A stretch of DNA of 20,357 bases. Origin: a virus. This document shows positions 19,759 through 20,357 of this stretch, piece by piece (position 1 is the stretch's first letter; each line of letters starts with the position of its first letter). Made by a program: the position numbers and the translations under genes. Below the pieces are notes generated by a model. It saw only the letters and a program-made list of their open reading frames with translations. It was not told where the DNA came from and did not search any database. Location of the stretch: positions 1 through 20,357 of IMG/VR virus record IMGVR_UViG_3300047481_001958; one strand, given 5' to 3'.

Positions 19759-20357
19759 TTGCAGCAATTTTTTTATGACGATCAAATACGCAGGTTCCTA
19801 CTGCAGTTCACACGCATCTTTTCAGGATTCCAGGTAGAATATGGCCGAGACGCTGCCAATCCCGATGCCTATGCTTTGCTGCGAGTGCCGGTGCGATACG
19901 GCGATGCTACTCGACAGGCCCAGACCATCATACAGGAAAACTCGGCCAACAATCTTCCGGCCACGCCGCTGATGACCTTTTATGTGAGTGCCCTGGACTA
20001 TGATCGGCCCAGGATGCAGGAACCCTATCATGTGAGCCGCATTGCGGTAAAACAACGCACCTACGATCCCAGCACGGAAACCTACGAAACCACACAGGGC
20101 AATGCCTTTACCATTGAACGTTTGATGCCGGTGCCTTATCGCCTCACCATCAACCTTGACATATGGACCTCCAACACCAATCAAAAACTGCAGTTGCTGG
20201 AACAGATATTGACCCTGTTCAATCCCAGTCTAGAAGTGCAGAGCACTGACAACTACATAGACTGGACCAGCCTCAGCATCGTGGAATTGGAACGAGTGAA
20301 CTGGTCGAGTCGTACCATTCCCATTGGCACAGAAAATCCCATCGACATAGCCACGCT
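19759..20357 (+). CDS. 15: Tail sheath terminator, T4 gp15-like, C-terminus cut by window edge
   Basis: The first 199 residues of a gp15-type protein, which caps the sheath and stabilises the tail-neck junction. It opens QQFFYDDQIRRFLLQFTRIF, matching the T4 gp15 start (FGYFYNSSFRRYATLMGDLF). Then LLRVPVRYGDATRQAQTI parallels the T4 FIRVPITYAS stretch, and MPVPYRLTINLDIWTSNTNQ with QILTLFNPSLEV parallels PSPIKMIYELSIFTRYEDDM and QILPYFQPHF. The start is TTG at 19759: GGAGG lies 6 nt upstream inside the end of gp14 and the gap to the gp14 stop is 2 nt, so coupling with gp14 is likely. Adjacent to gp14 as in T4. The right edge cuts the C-terminus. Confidence 0.82.
   Translation, partial: MQQFFYDDQIRRFLLQFTRIFSGFQVEYGRDAANPDAYALLRVPVRYGDATRQAQTIIQENSANNLPATPLMTFYVSALDYDRPRMQEPYHVSRIAVKQRTYDPSTETYETTQGNAFTIERLMPVPYRLTINLDIWTSNTNQKLQLLEQILTLFNPSLEVQSTDNYIDWTSLSIVELERVNWSSRTIPIGTENPIDIAT

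Noticed and set aside
1-20357. tRNA genes, CRISPR arrays, insertion sequences, integrase or attachment sites
   Set aside because: I looked for cloverleaf arms, regularly spaced direct repeats, transposase motifs and integrase genes and saw none; the window is continuously coding, with no gap over 100 nt.

Overview
The window is a fully coding stretch of a T4-like contractile-tailed phage (Caudoviricetes, myovirus morphology). This follows from a set of recognisable T4 structural homologues: sheath gp18, tail tube gp19, head completion gp4, small terminase gp16, neck proteins gp13 and gp14, and sheath terminator gp15. T4-type nucleotide and exonuclease genes (gp1 dNMP kinase, DexA-like exonuclease) sit with them. 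Several unnamed genes resemble families I associate with uncultured marine and freshwater T4-like phages. The host cannot be read from the sequence; many genes use Shine-Dalgarno (SD) sites of the AAGGAG type, which fits a bacterial host such as a proteobacterium.

Layout. (1) 11707 down to 1, minus strand: a late virion operon. It runs from a giant sheath gene (1108 aa) through tail tube, a second tube-like protein, two small unknowns, gp4, gp16, four proteins whose N-termini resemble the T4 capsid-targeting leader (202, 709, 181 and 123 aa), several small unknowns and a fibre-like protein, to a secreted thermonuclease cut by the window edge. Most genes abut or overlap by 1-4 nt. (2) 11708-11803: a control region with a minus-strand intrinsic terminator and two divergent late-type promoter boxes. 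(3) 11804-12148, plus strand: one zinc-binding, HNH-like gene, an island on the opposite strand. (4) 18383 down to 12099, minus strand: a mixed operon starting at a strong sigma70-type promoter. It holds two unknowns, a glycosyltransferase-like protein, gp13 with its own late box, a second glycosyltransferase-like protein, a DexA-like exonuclease, an FkbM-type methyltransferase and gp1. (5) 18440 to the right edge, plus strand: gp14 and gp15 behind another late box.

How it works together (inference). The early or host-type promoter at 18389-18417 drives metabolism and surface-modification genes leftward to the terminator at 11751-11774. T4-like late boxes (TAAATA core) then switch on connector, packaging and tail genes on both strands. 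I found seven TAAATA cores by eye, and all lie just upstream of a start in the sense direction. They fall into two classes: 18-27 nt from an SD-bearing start, or only 4-7 nt from a start without an SD, which predicts leaderless mRNAs. The most interesting candidate system is the set of proteins with T4-internal-protein-like leaders (for example MKTFAKYLAE and MKSLREYLAE against T4 MKTYQEFIAE). It suggests a suite of head-packaged, protease-processed proteins that could be delivered with the DNA.
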